64,000 nucleotides of DNA from Synechococcus sp. RCC307 (GCA_000063525.1 CT978603.1:367105-431104), one strand, 5' to 3'; shown: positions 53,329 through 62,315, counted from the stretch's first letter. Made by a program: numbers and translations. The notes: generated by a model not told the origin, from the sequence alone.

Positions 53329-54882
53329 TCAATAGTTTTTGAGAAAGCTCTTCCGCTCGTCGGTAGAGCTTTTTTCATGTTGATCTTGGAATGAGAGCCT
53401 GAGTGGCCCGACATCGTCGAGGTCGAGCAGCTTCACATCCTGCGGGGCTTTGCGCATCAAGTGATGCAGCAGCAAGAAGCCCACGATCGTCCAGGTTTGG
53501 TTGATGCGAGCTTGTTGCCCCACCCACGTGCCGGTGGGACCATCGAAGTATTCAGCCCACTGCTGACGCGGTAGTTGATTGAGCTGCTGCCAGTAGCACT
53601 CCTCGAGCATGGTGCGGGTTTGGCCCAGCAGCAGCAGGTCATCGTTGGGGTAGAGGCGCTGGTGCATCAGCACCGCCGCAGCCATGGGCCATAACAAGCT
53701 GGGCCAATGGCCCCCGTTGTGATAACTCCAGGGCCAATTTTTCGGGTCCATTCCGGTGTTGGTGATCCATTCGTCTTGATCCATTGGCGGATGGCAGATG
53801 CGCATCGGCATCTCCGCCATCAAGTGCTGGCGGTTGTGGATCACCAGGCGGAACAGGGCCAGCTGCTGGGGGCCCGTCAGCAGCCCAAAGAGCGAACCCA
53901 AGGCATTGCCCAGGCTGTAGAAGCGGAAATCGGGCCGGCCGGTGCGCATGTTGCCGATCAAATAGCCGCCGCGGTCATCCAGCCATTCCTGCAACCAGTG
54001 GGGAATCACCTCCGGTTGCACGTTGAATTCATTGCGTGATTGGTAGTCGCCGTACTGCTCGGTGGGCCTGCGGCGCAGCACCTGCATTGTCTTGCTGGTC
54101 ACCCAGTAGTGGTTGAGCAGGTAAACGCGCAGATCCCGCATCCAGGTGCGAGTGAGTTCCAGCCGCTGCTGGATCAAGGGGCCGCCATGGCCGCCCCCTT
54201 CCACCAGGCTCATCAATTGGCAACAGCTCTTGAGGCAGCCGAACAGCAGCACCTCCACTTCCAATGGCGCACCCCAGACGTCCATCGGACGGTCAATCAT
54301 GAAGGCGCAATCGGGAACGAACAGCACCGGCGGTTCGTAGAAGCTCGGTTGCAGCACCAAATCCAACAGCAGCTGCACAGCCCGCTGCACCTTGGGGCTG
54401 GTGCCATAGCTGGTGTCGCCGCTGGCCCGTACATACATCCAACAGAGCACCGGCCACCACAGGGAGGCATCGACTGATGTGATGCGGCCAATGGAGCGTT
54501 GGCCGTAGTCGGCCAGGATTTTGTCGTCTTCTTCCACAAAGCTGGTGGGGAAGACACCGCGGGTGCGGTAGGAGCGGCTTTGCAGCTCGAGGCACAGATC
54601 CAGGAAGTGCCGCACGATCTCAAAACGGCCACGCAACAGCAGGTAGACCATCACCGGCACGTTGTCGCGCAGGAAGATCTCGCCGTAGTTCAGCTCGCTG
54701 TCATGAACGGAGCTTTCCAGTGCTGCCACAGCACCAGCCAGCTGGCCGCGCACGTTGACCAGGGTTTGCTCGAACAGCTCTTCGGCCTGGCGCACCACCT
54801 CCGATTCGCCGGAGTTGGGGCGGGTCGTGTGTTCCGACTTTGATGGTGACCGCGGGACCTTGGGTATGGCTGGCGCCCCCAA
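53329..54882 (-). CDS. Neutral/alkaline invertase (GH100)
   Basis: Hydrolyses sucrose to glucose and fructose in the cytosol. 517 residues; the (alpha/alpha)6-barrel sequence includes GEIFLRDNVPVMVYLLLRG, VDASLWWPVLCWMYVRASGD and MPMRICHPP, all typical of cyanobacterial InvA. The first 28 residues (Pro/Ser/Arg-rich) look disordered and the start is TTG at 54882; GTG codons near residue 29 are alternatives. Ten bases upstream lies the mtnC stop. Convergent with petD. Confidence 0.9.
   Translation of the reverse strand: MGAPAIPKVPRSPSKSEHTTRPNSGESEVVRQAEELFEQTLVNVRGQLAGAVAALESSVHDSELNYGEIFLRDNVPVMVYLLLRGRFEIVRHFLDLCLELQSRSYRTRGVFPTSFVEEDDKILADYGQRSIGRITSVDASLWWPVLCWMYVRASGDTSYGTSPKVQRAVQLLLDLVLQPSFYEPPVLFVPDCAFMIDRPMDVWGAPLEVEVLLFGCLKSCCQLMSLVEGGGHGGPLIQQRLELTRTWMRDLRVYLLNHYWVTSKTMQVLRRRPTEQYGDYQSRNEFNVQPEVIPHWLQEWLDDRGGYLIGNMRTGRPDFRFYSLGNALGSLFGLLTGPQQLALFRLVIHNRQHLMAEMPMRICHPPMDQDEWITNTGMDPKNWPWSYHNGGHWPSLLWPMAAAVLMHQRLYPNDDLLLLGQTRTMLEECYWQQLNQLPRQQWAEYFDGPTGTWVGQQARINQTWTIVGFLLLHHLMRKAPQDVKLLDLDDVGPLRLSFQDQHEKSSTDERKSFLKNY
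53344..53375 (+). terminator. petBD terminator inside the invertase 3' coding end
   Basis: AAAGCTCT / AGAGCTTT, an eight-pair stem extended by CCG/CGG around a small mismatch, followed by T-rich sequence (six T in the 53370-53375 region). It lies within the last codons of the convergent invertase gene, so the same bases encode the C-terminal SSTDERKSF segment. Confidence 0.75.
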
Positions 54883-54891
54883 ACCTCAATT

Positions 54892-55641
54892 TCAACGTAG
54901 TCCTGGCGGTCCTGATGGCGCCAATGCCTCCAGGCTGGACACCACAACGGGCCACTTGGCACTCAGCGTCTCGGGGTTGCCAGGACGCTGGCTGCCGCAA
55001 ATTTGCAGCCCAGCGGCTTGGGCAGCGGCTAATTCCCCGCTGGAATCACTAATGAACAACACCGCATGGGCTGGCAGCTGCAGATCAGCAGCCAACAACG
55101 TGTAGCTCTGGGCTTCGTTTTTTGGCCCCAGTCGGGTGTCATACCAGCGCTCAAACAGGTCGCTCAGATCGCCATCGCTGGTGTGGCCATAAAACAGCTG
55201 CTGCGCAGCTACCGATCCGGAGGAATAGACGGCCAAGCGCAAACCGCGTTGCTGCCAACGCTTGAGTGCTGGCGCGACATCGGCGAACAGCGGAGTGGTT
55301 AAGGCTCCAGATTGGTAGCCGTGGCGCCAGGTCAGCCCCTGCAGCTCTTTGAGCGGCGCCAGTTTGCGGTCTTGATCAATCAACCACTGCAAATAGGGCA
55401 GTAGGGCAAGGGGATCTTGGGAGTCGCTGTAGGCCGGGGCTTCAGCGGAGTTTTCATGCTTCCAGGCGATTCGCACTTCATCAAGCAAGGGCTTGAGCGG
55501 CGCCTGTTGATCGTCTTGGCTCAGCAGGGTGCCCAGATGCTGGCGGGCATAGGGGAACAAGCTGCCCGTCACAAAATCCACCGGGCAGGTGGTGCCTTCG
55601 ATATCAAGAACGATGGCCCGTAGCGACTCCCAATCGATCAC
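54892..55641 (-). CDS. mtnC: Acireductone synthase (enolase-phosphatase E1)
   Basis: 249-residue HAD enzyme of methionine salvage that converts diketo-5-methylthiopentyl-1-phosphate to acireductone in two steps. Motif I is VLDIEGTTCPVDFV, then VYSSGSVAAQQLFYG and SDSSGELAAAQAAG. ATGA overlap with mtnB. Downstream only invertase; mtnA and mtnD are not in the window. Confidence 0.95.
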   Translation of the reverse strand: MIDWESLRAIVLDIEGTTCPVDFVTGSLFPYARQHLGTLLSQDDQQAPLKPLLDEVRIAWKHENSAEAPAYSDSQDPLALLPYLQWLIDQDRKLAPLKELQGLTWRHGYQSGALTTPLFADVAPALKRWQQRGLRLAVYSSGSVAAQQLFYGHTSDGDLSDLFERWYDTRLGPKNEAQSYTLLAADLQLPAHAVLFISDSSGELAAAQAAGLQICGSQRPGNPETLSAKWPVVVSSLEALAPSGPPGLR

Positions 55642-56267
55642 GGCTGAACCCCTAATCCCTGCAGCAACAGTTGGCGCCAGCGCTGCTCCAGCAAAAACTC
55701 AAGAATCTCGAGATGGCGCGTGGCGCTGAACAGATCCTCGCCCCAGGCGTAGAGCCCATGGCCGGCAATCAACAACCCATGGGGCGCTCCGGCGAGGTGC
55801 GGCTGCGCCGCCTCGCTGAGCCGTTGCAGGTCTTGGTCATTGGCGAGCACCGGCACGCTCACGCTGCTTTGGTGTGTGCTCACTTCAGCCAAGCCCTTGA
55901 GCATCTCCAGGTCTTGGAGCTTGAGGTGCCCGCGGGGTAAGGCCCATTGCGAGAGCAACGTGCCGGCCTGGGAATGGCTATGGAGCACGGCGCCCGCCGC
56001 GCAGCTGCGCACAATCGTGAGATGCAACAGCGTTTCGGCGCTGGCTTTGCCGGTACCTTCGATCACCGCAGCGTTGCCATCGACAACGATCAGCTCATCG
56101 GCGGAGACGTTGCCCTTGTGCACGCCGCTGGGTGCCATCACCAGCTGCAAGGGCTCGCGGCTCATGAGGCAGCTGAAGTTACCGCCGGTGCCATCACACC
56201 AACCGCGGCGGTGGACATCGGCCATGACATCCACCAGCTCTTGTCTCAGCGCTGACAGCTTGGACAC
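55638..56267 (-). CDS. mtnB: Methylthioribulose-1-phosphate dehydratase
   Basis: 209 residues, class II aldolase fold. GGNFSCLMSREP near the N-terminus, catalytic Glu in GKASAETLLHL, zinc His in AVLHSHSQAG and LIAGHGLYAWG. Start is probably GTG 56267 (VSKLSALRQELVDVMADVHR), which overlaps mutM by 22 bases; the frame is open beyond. Coupled to mtnC. Confidence 0.93.
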   Translation of the reverse strand: MSKLSALRQELVDVMADVHRRGWCDGTGGNFSCLMSREPLQLVMAPSGVHKGNVSADELIVVDGNAAVIEGTGKASAETLLHLTIVRSCAAGAVLHSHSQAGTLLSQWALPRGHLKLQDLEMLKGLAEVSTHQSSVSVPVLANDQDLQRLSEAAQPHLAGAPHGLLIAGHGLYAWGEDLFSATRHLEILEFLLEQRWRQLLLQGLGVQP

Positions 56268-57094
56268 CAGTGACTGCTTCGTCCCCCCAGTGTGTCGCGC
56301 CGCAGGATCGTGCCGCACTGGCGGCAGGGTTCCCCGCCGCGCCTGTACACCCTGGCCTGGCCGCCGTAGTTGCCATTGGTGCCAGTGAGGTCGCGGAAAT
56401 CGCTGAAGGTGGTGCCGCCAGCGCCAATGCTCAGCTCCAACACCTTCACCAAAGCTGCCCGCAGCTTCTCCAGCCGCGCTGCGCTCACGCTCCCCGATGG
56501 GGTGTGGGGGCGAATGCCGGCCATAAACAGGCTTTCATCGGCATAGATGTTGCCCACGCCAGCCACCAGGGCCTGATCGAGCAAGGCATTTTTGATGGGG
56601 CGGCTGGATCCCTTCAGTCGCTGACGCAGGTAGTTGGCGTTGAACGCGTCGCTGAAGGGTTCGGGCCCCAAACGGGTGAGGCCGGTGATCACCTGCTCGG
56701 TTGGCGTGCCCAGGGGCACAAACCAGAGCTCCCCAAAGGAGCGCACATCAACAAAGCGCAGCTCATGCTTTTCAGAGAGAAAGCGAACCCTGGTGTGCGG
56801 GCAAGGCGGTCGCTCCTCGCGCTGGAGCCATTGAAATTGGCCGGTCATGCGCAGATGCACCCCCAGCTCACCGGCTGGTGCGCCATCGCGCTCAAGCTTG
56901 GCCACCAAATACTTGCCGCGCCGGCGCCAACCGGCCAACTCGCATCCCCTCAGGGCAGCGGTAAATCCGTCGGGGTCACCCTTGGGGGCTGCAACGGCTC
57001 GGCTGCGGCAAACGATTGTTTCACCAATAGGAAAACGGCCCACCTGCAGCTCGAGGCCGCGGCGAACCGTTTCAACTTCCGGAAGTTCCGGCAC
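56246..57094 (-). CDS. mutM: Formamidopyrimidine-DNA glycosylase
   Basis: Removes 8-oxoguanine and related lesions. 282 residues: catalytic N-terminal Pro in MPELPEVETVRRGLE, the H2TH region VGNIYADESLFMAGI and a C-terminal zinc finger (CRQCGTILRRDTLGG...CPSC). Follows psaE closely (six bases), so the photosystem gene and the repair gene may share a transcript. Confidence 0.96.
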   Translation of the reverse strand: MPELPEVETVRRGLELQVGRFPIGETIVCRSRAVAAPKGDPDGFTAALRGCELAGWRRRGKYLVAKLERDGAPAGELGVHLRMTGQFQWLQREERPPCPHTRVRFLSEKHELRFVDVRSFGELWFVPLGTPTEQVITGLTRLGPEPFSDAFNANYLRQRLKGSSRPIKNALLDQALVAGVGNIYADESLFMAGIRPHTPSGSVSAARLEKLRAALVKVLELSIGAGGTTFSDFRDLTGTNGNYGGQARVYRRGGEPCRQCGTILRRDTLGGRSSHWCPSCQR

Positions 57095-57100
57095 CTGAGA

Positions 57101-57310
57101 TCAAGCTGGGTCGAGCTCGGCCTCAGCGAAGTTATTGGTGTTGATGCCGCCATCAACGCCAGAGAAGCCGTTGTAGTTGACCTTCTCGAAGCGCACCACG
57201 ACCGGATAACGGATGCCAGAGGTGTCGATCGAGGCCACGGTGCCCACTTCGTTAAACCAATAGGACTCTGGGCGCCTGATGCGCACTTTGTCGCCGCGAG
57301 AAATCGCCAT
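57101..57310 (-). CDS. psaE: Photosystem I subunit IV PsaE
   Basis: 69-residue SH3-like stromal subunit that helps dock ferredoxin on photosystem [31 protein letters not shown] and [14 protein letters not shown] are hallmark sequences. First gene of the psaE-mutM-mtnB-mtnC direction. Upstream gap to the divergent gene is 99 bases. Confidence 0.98.
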   Translation of the reverse strand: MAISRGDKVRIRRPESYWFNEVGTVASIDTSGIRYPVVVRFEKVNYNGFSGVDGGINTNNFAEAELDPA

Positions 57311-57409
57311 GTCGGCAGAACAAGGTTCGTTCGTTCAGAAACTTACCTGTGCTGACGCAATCGTTCGATGAGCCGTCATGATTCGTCGCGGCCCCCCGCT
57401 TGATCTGCT

Positions 57410-58462
57410 TTGGTCGCTACGCCAGCCAGCCTTGAGGCACCCACGCTGCATCTCGACCTGCCCGATCCCGAGCAGGACGACCTCAGCACCCTGGAGTTCC
57501 ACGCCCGCTTGGAGCAGGCCTGGGAGCTGTGCGACCGCTTTGACCTGCAGACCGAAATTTGGCGCGGACGGATCTTGGCGGCGGTGCGGGATCGCGAGAA
57601 GCGTGGTGGCGAGGGCCGTGGCGCTGGCTTCCTGCAGTGGCTCAGGGAGCGGGAAATCAGTAAGACCCGGGCCTACAGCCTGATCCAGCTGGCTGAATCA
57701 GCTAACAGCCTGGTGGGCGACGGGCTGCTGGAGGAGAGCAGCGTCAACAACTTCTCCAAGCGCGCCTTTGTGGAAACCGCTCAGGCTGATCCGGAGGTGC
57801 AGCAGATGATCAGCGAGGCGGCCAACGAGGGTCAGCAGATCACCCGGAAGCAGGTGCGCCGCCTCACCGATGAATTCACGGCCGCCACCAGTCCGCTCCT
57901 GCCCGATGAGATTCGCGAGCGCACGCAGCAGAATCTGCTTCCCCCGAAGGCTGTGGCCCCATTGGTGCGGGAACTGGCGCGGTTGCCGGAACCCCAACAG
58001 GAGGACCTGCGCCGAGTTTTGAAGGAGGAACCCGAGCTCGATCGCATCAAGGACGTCACAGCCACAGCCCGTTGGCTCAGCAAGGCGGCGGAAGCGGGCA
58101 TGGCCGTGCGGGCGCTCCAGCACGAGAGCATCGATTTGGAAAAGGCGATGCAGGAAGCCACCCGCCTGGACATGCTCGGGTTGGTGGCGGATGTGGTGGG
58201 CCAAGCGCAGCAGCTGGAGCAGGCTGTGCTGAAGCTGCACACCAGCTGGCGCCGCCTGGGCGGTTTGCATGAGCGCCTCTGGCTGGAAAGTGGCAGCAGC
58301 ACGCCCTATCTGCGCAGCCTGTTGCAGGGCCTAGAAACCCTCAGCGGCAGCAATCTGCGCGTGTCGCTCGGGGAGCTTGCTGGCGGCAAGCGCTTGCGGC
58401 TTCAGCTGGTGGAAGAGGGGGCAGATCAGCTGGAGGCGCCACCGCTGCAGCAGGCCGCCTGA
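57410..58462 (+). CDS. Conserved cyanobacterial hypothetical, ParB-like features
   Basis: 350-residue soluble helical protein. Residues 60-135 contain GFLQWLREREISKTRAYSLI and later ITRKQVRRLTDEF (about 143-155), which resemble helix-turn-helix segments of phage or ParB-like regulators. The rest is Glu/Leu-rich with likely coiled-coil (QAQQLEQAVLKLHTSWRRL). The start is TTG 57410, with a stop nine bases upstream in frame. It precedes recQ by 38 bases, suggesting a role linked to DNA. No firm family assignment. Confidence 0.75.
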   Translation: MVATPASLEAPTLHLDLPDPEQDDLSTLEFHARLEQAWELCDRFDLQTEIWRGRILAAVRDREKRGGEGRGAGFLQWLREREISKTRAYSLIQLAESANSLVGDGLLEESSVNNFSKRAFVETAQADPEVQQMISEAANEGQQITRKQVRRLTDEFTAATSPLLPDEIRERTQQNLLPPKAVAPLVRELARLPEPQQEDLRRVLKEEPELDRIKDVTATARWLSKAAEAGMAVRALQHESIDLEKAMQEATRLDMLGLVADVVGQAQQLEQAVLKLHTSWRRLGGLHERLWLESGSSTPYLRSLLQGLETLSGSNLRVSLGELAGGKRLRLQLVEEGADQLEAPPLQQAA

Positions 58463-58500
58463 GGCCTTGCGCCCCGGGGGGCAACCGGTACCGTCCGTGG

Positions 58501-60093
58501 GTGAAGGAATCCAGTGCATCTCTGCTGCAGTCGCTGCAGCAGCACTTCGGTTACAGCGACTTTCGTCCCGGTCAGCGCGAGGTGGTTGAGGCCCTGCTTG
58601 AGGGCCGTGATTGCTTGGCTGTTTTGCCGACGGGGGCGGGGAAGTCGCTTTGTTATCAACTGCCGGCCCTGGTGCGCGGTGGGGTGGTGCTTGTGATTTC
58701 TCCACTGGTCGCCTTGATGCAAGACCAGGTGGCTCAGCTGCGCCGCCGCGGCATCGCCGCGGCTTGTTTGCATAACGGGTTGCCGTTGCAGGAGCTGCGC
58801 AAGCTGCAGCAGCAGATTCAGCAAGGCACGCTGCGGCTGTTGTATCTCGCCCCTGAGCGCCTGCAGGGTGAGGCTTGCCGCCAGTTGCTGGAGGATCTGC
58901 ATGATCAACGCCAGCTCGTGGCATTGGCGGTGGATGAAGCCCACTGCATCAGCAATTGGGGCCACGACTTTCGGCCTGATTACCGTCGCTTGGGCCAACT
59001 GCGCCGGCTGTGCCCTGGCGTTCCCCTGGTCGCGCTGAGTGCCACGGCCCCACCGCGGGTGCGGGCCGACATCATTCGCTTGCTCAGCTTGCGGCGACCG
59101 TTGATCCAGGTGCGCTCAGCCCAGAGGCCCAACCTGCGCTACCGCATGCTTTGGCGCCCGGAGGATCCCTTGGAGCTGGTGCTGGCGGAAGCCCGCAGCG
59201 CCCGCGGTGCCGTGCTGATCTACAGCCGCACTCGCCGAGGTGTGGAGCGTTGGGCGGCCAAGTTGCGTCAGGCCGGATTGCCGGCCTTGGCGTATCACGC
59301 CGGCATGGATGCTGAGAGTCGCCTGTTGGCGCTGCAGCAATTTCAAGAGGAGCCCCAGCCGGTGCTGGTGGCCACCGTGGCCTTTGGGATGGGGGTCGAC
59401 CGCCCGGATGTGGGCTTGGTGCTGCACCTCGAACTGCCGGCCAGCCCGGAGGGCTATTTGCAGGAATCAGGCCGTGCCGGCCGTGATGGTCAGCCCGCTG
59501 AGGTGCTGCTGCTGTATTCCGATAGCGACCGCAGCCGCTTGGCCTGGGCTGTGCGCCAGGGCCGCGATGGCGCGGCAGCTCAGCTGCGGCGGATGGAGTC
59601 GATTGCGGAAGGTCCTGATTGCCGCCAGCAGGCCTTGCTCTTGGCGGTTGGTGAGATGGCTGAACCTTGCGGTTGTTGCGACCGCTGCGAGGAGCCAGTG
59701 TTGATTCAAGACGGCCAACAGTTGGCTCAGCCCCTGCTGCGCGCGCTTCAGCAAGCCGAGGAAGGCCTCGAAGCGGCTGATCTGGCGGCTGATTTGGCTG
59801 ATCAGGCCCACCCAGCACCGCTGTGGCGCTGGGCCTTGCGGCGCCTGGTAGAGGCGGAACTGGTGAAGGAAGACGCCAGCGGCAAGCGCCACTGGCTCAG
59901 CAGCGCTGGAGCTGGTTGGTTGCGCCGGCCCAGGCCGCTGCGCTGGCCTCAGCCTTTGCCGATTTTGGGATCGGCGCAGGCGGCTTTCACCAAGTCGCGC
60001 TCAAAGGCTTCAGCCGGAGATTCCCAGGTTTTCCAGGTGCCGCCTGAGCCGGTGATGTTGAGCTTGCGGGCGCCGCAGTTAACGGCCACATAG
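58501..60093 (+). CDS. recQ: ATP-dependent DNA helicase RecQ, extended tail
   Basis: 530 residues, GTG start. Superfamily 2 motifs: PTGAGKSLCYQ (I), VDEAHCISNWGHDFRPDY (II, DEAH), SATAPP (III), VAFGMGVDRPDVG (V), QESGRAGRDGQPAE (VI); zinc site CRQQ...CGCCDRC. A winged-helix region follows. The HRDC domain of larger RecQ is missing. The last 48 residues are encoded opposite the final codons of the LysM gene, which overlaps by 145 bases; the tail looks like read-through of the antisense strand. Confidence 0.92.
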   Translation: MKESSASLLQSLQQHFGYSDFRPGQREVVEALLEGRDCLAVLPTGAGKSLCYQLPALVRGGVVLVISPLVALMQDQVAQLRRRGIAAACLHNGLPLQELRKLQQQIQQGTLRLLYLAPERLQGEACRQLLEDLHDQRQLVALAVDEAHCISNWGHDFRPDYRRLGQLRRLCPGVPLVALSATAPPRVRADIIRLLSLRRPLIQVRSAQRPNLRYRMLWRPEDPLELVLAEARSARGAVLIYSRTRRGVERWAAKLRQAGLPALAYHAGMDAESRLLALQQFQEEPQPVLVATVAFGMGVDRPDVGLVLHLELPASPEGYLQESGRAGRDGQPAEVLLLYSDSDRSRLAWAVRQGRDGAAAQLRRMESIAEGPDCRQQALLLAVGEMAEPCGCCDRCEEPVLIQDGQQLAQPLLRALQQAEEGLEAADLAADLADQAHPAPLWRWALRRLVEAELVKEDASGKRHWLSSAGAGWLRRPRPLRWPQPLPILGSAQAAFTKSRSKASAGDSQVFQVPPEPVMLSLRAPQLTAT

Positions 60094-60551
60094 AGGGGCT
60101 GTTTTTGCTTATTCAGGGTTGGGGCCACCAGGCTGCCGGCCATGGTGCGCCAGTTGTTCCAATCCACCTGCAGTGGGCCGAAATAACGCCAGTCGGTGGT
60201 TGGCGTCTTTTTCGCCAGCACTGCGGTGTCGTCGTCCTCGCTTTCAACAGTCGTCACGACTGCCGTTTCGGTGGTTGTTGGGGCGGTGCTCTCAGGAACC
60301 GATTGGGTGGCCAGCGTCGTGGCTGGTGAGTTCACGGCCTTGGTGCCGGCCGGAAGGCGGATGGCGGTGCCGACCTTGATCTTGTTGGGGTTAGCGAAGT
60401 TATTGATCTGCAGCAGCGTCTTCACTGGCACGCCATACATGCGCGAGACCGCATAGAGGGTCTGCTTGGGCTGCATCACATGCACCCCTTCCTGCGCCCG
60501 CGCAGGAAGAGCCGCCATCACCACCAGCAGGGCAAGCAGGGATTTACGCAT
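59949..60551 (-). CDS. Exported LysM-domain protein
   Basis: 200 residues with a signal peptide (MRKSLLALLVVMAALPARAQ). One LysM domain follows (about 24-68: VHVMQPKQTLYAVSRMYGVP ... GTAIRLPAG), a Thr/Ser-rich linker with acidic residues (70-112), then a C-terminal domain with WRYFGPLQVDWNNWR and two cysteines (VNCGARKL, KAACADPK). Peptidoglycan binding is expected from LysM; the catalytic role is unknown. Convergent with recQ. Confidence 0.88.
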   Translation of the reverse strand: MRKSLLALLVVMAALPARAQEGVHVMQPKQTLYAVSRMYGVPVKTLLQINNFANPNKIKVGTAIRLPAGTKAVNSPATTLATQSVPESTAPTTTETAVVTTVESEDDDTAVLAKKTPTTDWRYFGPLQVDWNNWRTMAGSLVAPTLNKQKQPLYVAVNCGARKLNITGSGGTWKTWESPAEAFERDLVKAACADPKIGKG

Positions 60552-60623
60552 GACCAGCGAATAATTCGATGGGCGCACCATAAGCAGCCAAAAGAGCTGC
60601 GCCAGTCCCCGTGTGCCCCTCTG

Positions 60624-61967
60624 TCAGCCGAGTAGTCGCTTAAGAAGTGACAGCCTGTTTCCGTAGGGGGGGTAGCGCCAGGCCAAATCGAGAGCAAAGG
60701 GCCGCTGGTAGACCGATTTTTGATTCGACAGGCTGCGGAATCCAGCTTCCCCATGGCAGCGGCCAATGCCGCTGGGGCCCACGCCGCCAAAGGGCAACCC
60801 CGGTACGCCGGCCTGCACGATCACGTCGTTGAAGGCCACGCTGCCGGATTGGCTGCGTTCAATCAGCTGCTGGCGGGCGGTGTTGCTGCGGCTGAATAGG
60901 TAGGCCGCCAATGGTTTGGGGCGCTCTGCAATGAAGCGCAGGGCTGCTTCGAGATCGCTGACTTCAATCAGCGGCAGGACCGGGGCAAAGATCTCCTCCT
61001 GCATTAAGGCGCTATTGGGATCTCCCTCAACCAGCGTTGGGGCGATATAGCGCTCCTCGCGCACGCGCTCGCCGCCGTGCAACACCGTGGCGTCTTTTAA
61101 AAGTGCATCAACCCGGTCGAATTGGCGGGTGCTCACCAGCCGGCCGAAGTCCGGCGATTGGCGTGGATCAGGCCCATAGAACTCAGCGATGGCTTCCTTG
61201 AGCGCGGCCTCGAATGGCTGCCGCATGGCCGGGGTCACCAGCACGTAGTCCGGGGCCACGCAGCTTTGGCCGGCATTGAGGAAGCGGCCCCAGGCAATGC
61301 GCCGGGCGCTCACCTGTAGATCCGCGTCATCCAGAACGATGCAGGGGCTCTTGCCCCCTAGCTCAAGCGTCACCGGAATCAATTGCTCAGCAGCGGCTTT
61401 CATCACCTCGCGGCCGATTGTTGTGCCGCCGGTGAAGACCACGTGATCAAACGGCTGCTTCAGCAAGGCCTGGGCCGTTTCCGCTCCTCCCAGTTCCACC
61501 CGCACCACATCAGCCTCGAAATGGCGCGGCACCATCTCGGCCAGCAGCTGGGCCAGGGCGGGAGCCTGCTCAGAGGGTTTCAACACAGCCGTGTTGCCGG
61601 CGGCCAGGGCTGAGACCAGAGGCCGCAATACCAGCATCAATGGGTAATTCCAGGGGCCCAGGATCAACACGGTGCCCAGGGGTTCGTCTTGCACCCAGGT
61701 GCGGCCTGGTTGCTGCACCGCTGGCAAGGTCACACGCCGCGGGGCCATCCAGCGTTTGAGTTGCTTTTTGGCGAGCTTGAGCTCGCCTTGCACGCCCACG
61801 ATTTCGAAAAAGGCTTCCACCGCTGGCTTGCCCAGATCAGTGGCTAGGGCTGCCCGAAGGGGTGTTTCCAGCTCCTGCAGCAGCGCTTCCAGGTTGTTGA
61901 GTTGCTGTTGGCGCCAGGCCAGCTGGCGGGTGCTCCCAACGCGCACCAGCTGTTGCATTGCCTCCAC
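60624..61967 (-). CDS. NAD(P)+-dependent aldehyde dehydrogenase
   Basis: 447 residues, the short, fatty-aldehyde-type ALDH. LILGPWNYPLMLVLRPLVSA and FTGGTTIGREVMKAAA bind NAD(P); general base Glu in VTLELGGKSP and nucleophile Cys in NAGQSCVAPDYVL are intact; the substrate lid is PFGGVGPSGIGRCHGEAGF. The C-terminal basic tail (PPYGNRLSLLKRLLG) resembles membrane-associated class 3 enzymes. Probably oxidises long-chain aldehydes (inferred). ATG 61958 is an alternative start. Confidence 0.92.
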   Translation of the reverse strand: MEAMQQLVRVGSTRQLAWRQQQLNNLEALLQELETPLRAALATDLGKPAVEAFFEIVGVQGELKLAKKQLKRWMAPRRVTLPAVQQPGRTWVQDEPLGTVLILGPWNYPLMLVLRPLVSALAAGNTAVLKPSEQAPALAQLLAEMVPRHFEADVVRVELGGAETAQALLKQPFDHVVFTGGTTIGREVMKAAAEQLIPVTLELGGKSPCIVLDDADLQVSARRIAWGRFLNAGQSCVAPDYVLVTPAMRQPFEAALKEAIAEFYGPDPRQSPDFGRLVSTRQFDRVDALLKDATVLHGGERVREERYIAPTLVEGDPNSALMQEEIFAPVLPLIEVSDLEAALRFIAERPKPLAAYLFSRSNTARQQLIERSQSGSVAFNDVIVQAGVPGLPFGGVGPSGIGRCHGEAGFRSLSNQKSVYQRPFALDLAWRYPPYGNRLSLLKRLLG

Positions 61968-62061
61968 TGGCCTTGTCCAACTGCGGCCATCGTGACGGGC
62001 TGCCGGGACGAGTGTGAGGAGAGGTCTTGGCTTGTCTCCAGTGGTGCCATCTGGAGGATGA

Positions 62062-62133
<72 letters not shown>

Positions 62134-62143
62134 ATGTGGCGGA

Positions 62144-62225
62144 TGGGCCGGGTTGGATTTGAACCAACGTAGGCAGAGCCAGCGGATTTACAGTCCGCCC
62201 CCATTAACCACTCGGGCACCGACCC
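62144..62225 (-). tRNA. tRNA-Tyr (GTA)
   Basis: 82-nt class II tRNA: acceptor GGGTCGG / CCGGCCC (one T-G pair), anticodon loop CTGTAAA giving GTA, anticodon stem GCGGA/TCCGC, long variable arm, T-arm GTTGG-TTCAAAT-CCAAC, discriminator A. CCA not encoded. Probably cotranscribed with tRNA-Thr(GGT). Confidence 0.95.
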
Positions 62226-62315
62226 GAACCACACCGGAAGAACTTACCAGCCGGTTAGCGGCTTTTCGGCGGCCCTGGCAGACGCCCTTACGATCGGTGC
62301 AACCTTCAAGGCCCC

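Noticed and set aside
57326-57340. GTTCGTTCGTTC short tandem repeat in the psaE leader
   Set aside because: Too short to be a meaningful repeat or regulatory site; no HLR1-like element seen.
62005-62025. Yfr1-like CTCCTCACAC sequence on the minus strand
   Set aside because: Yfr1 is known between guaB and trxA; here the motif lies between the aldehyde dehydrogenase and a tRNA, without the flanking stem-loops.
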